Below are positions 5,681 to 6,291 of a stretch of DNA of 6,291 bases, in pieces. This DNA is from Comamonadaceae bacterium (GTDB lineage Bacteria > Pseudomonadota > Gammaproteobacteria > Burkholderiales > Burkholderiaceae_C), in assembly GCA_947374505.1 (NCBI GenBank), contig CANCCE010000161.1:1-6291 (forward strand). Reading direction: 5' to 3'. A program made the position numbers and the translations under genes. A model generated the notes under the pieces. The model was not told the origin of the DNA. It did no database searches and was given only the letters and a program-made list of their open reading frames with translations. The stretch's first letter is position 1, and each line of letters starts with the position of its first letter.

Positions 5681-6271
5681 ATGCGCGATTTTTTGCACGA
5701 CATCAGTTTTTACATCATGTACGGTGCAGCGGCATTGGCAGTGTTTGTGATCGTCGAGCGCTCAATCTTCTTTATGTTCAATAAAAAGAAGGCCGTTGCG
5801 CTCGCTCATCAAGCTGCTCAAGGTCCGGCTGAATGCTTAGAACTGGCGCTCAAGGAAAAGACAAGTGTGGCCAGCGAACTCGTGCAAAACCTGGTGCAAG
5901 CCCGCCAGCGTTTTGCTGGCAGCGATCTGGAGGCTGCAGGCGACGCAGCCTTGATCGCTGCCAAGGAGAAGTTGCAGCGCCACCTGTGGATGCTTGACAC
6001 TATCGTGACTGCGGCACCGCTGCTAGGTCTGCTGGGGACCATTCTTGGCATTGTCGATACTTTTTACAGTCTCGCACAGTCAGGCATGTCGGACCCAGCC
6101 GGGGTCAGTTCCGGTATTGGTACCGCCTTGTACGCAACCGCTCTGGGCATCGGTATTGCGGTGGTGGGCTTGATGTTCTTCAACCTTTTCCAGGAACGTG
6201 TTGAACGCATCACTGACTCGCTCAAAGTCACGGTGTTGCAACTGAGCATGAGCGCAGATGCAAAGTCCTGA
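5681..6271 (+). CDS. exbB: ExbB-type (MotA/TolQ/ExbB) proton channel protein
   Basis: ExbB forms the pentameric inner-membrane ring that works with ExbD to energise TonB. It is 196 residues with a short N-terminus, a first membrane helix at about 8-33, a cytoplasmic segment (34-107), and two more helices at about 108-130 and 143-170. The conserved APLLGLLGTILGIVDTFY (112-129) carries T120, and SGIGTALYATALGIG (144-158) carries T153; these align by spacing with Thr148 and Thr181 of E. coli ExbB. Position 148 is Thr where E. coli ExbB and TolQ have Glu176. AAGGA (5668-5672) overlaps the receptor stop codon and lies 8 bases before the ATG, so translation is coupled closely to the receptor. The stop is 20 bases before the window edge; further operon genes to the right cannot be excluded. 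Confidence 0.93.
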   Translation: MRDFLHDISFYIMYGAAALAVFVIVERSIFFMFNKKKAVALAHQAAQGPAECLELALKEKTSVASELVQNLVQARQRFAGSDLEAAGDAALIAAKEKLQRHLWMLDTIVTAAPLLGLLGTILGIVDTFYSLAQSGMSDPAGVSSGIGTALYATALGIGIAVVGLMFFNLFQERVERITDSLKVTVLQLSMSADAKS

Positions 6272-6291
6272 GAACTTTCACACAACTGACT

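Noticed and set aside
1..6291. CRISPR arrays, tRNA/rRNA genes, insertion sequences
   Set aside because: No repeat-spacer pattern, RNA gene or transposase was recognised on either strand.

Overview
The window reads as a chromosomal segment of a Gram-negative bacterium. It encodes an outer-membrane TonB-dependent receptor, its own TonB/ExbB/ExbD energising complex and an exported phosphodiesterase. Moderate GC content, heavy use of TTG for leucine, and the style of the ExbB/ExbD/TonB proteins suggest a betaproteobacterium (Burkholderiales, perhaps Comamonadaceae-like). This placement is an impression, not a phylogenetic result.

Layout: bases 1-461 carry the N-terminal 153 codons of a minus-strand multi-pass membrane protein of unknown function that runs off the left edge. 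Bases 462-697 are a divergent intergenic region with two perfect inverted repeats: a 14-bp one close to the minus gene and a 22-bp operator-like one at 539-560. It also holds a weak Pho-box-like 11-bp-phased repeat at 637-654. Bases 698-1954 (+) encode a secreted type I phosphodiesterase/nucleotide pyrophosphatase (NPP family, alkaline phosphatase superfamily) with all metal ligands and the nucleophile in place. Bases 1955-2066 contain a textbook-architecture PhoB box (two identical CCGTCAC heptamers, 11-bp period) with a -10-like hexamer 10 bp downstream. Bases 2067-6271 (+) form a tight four-gene operon: exbD, tonB, an 808-residue TonB-dependent receptor, and exbB.

Working model (inference): under phosphate limitation PhoB turns on the exbD-tonB-receptor-exbB operon, and possibly the phosphodiesterase. 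The receptor, driven by its dedicated TonB complex, would bring a phosphate-containing or phosphodiester compound across the outer membrane, and the exported NPP enzyme would hydrolyse it in the periplasm or at the surface. No Fur-like site was recognised in front of the operon, which weakens the default siderophore reading. The operon is also unusual because exbB is separated from exbD by tonB and the receptor. In addition, the ExbB and TonB membrane segments lack two polar or charged residues known from the E. coli complex, while the ExbD aspartate is retained.
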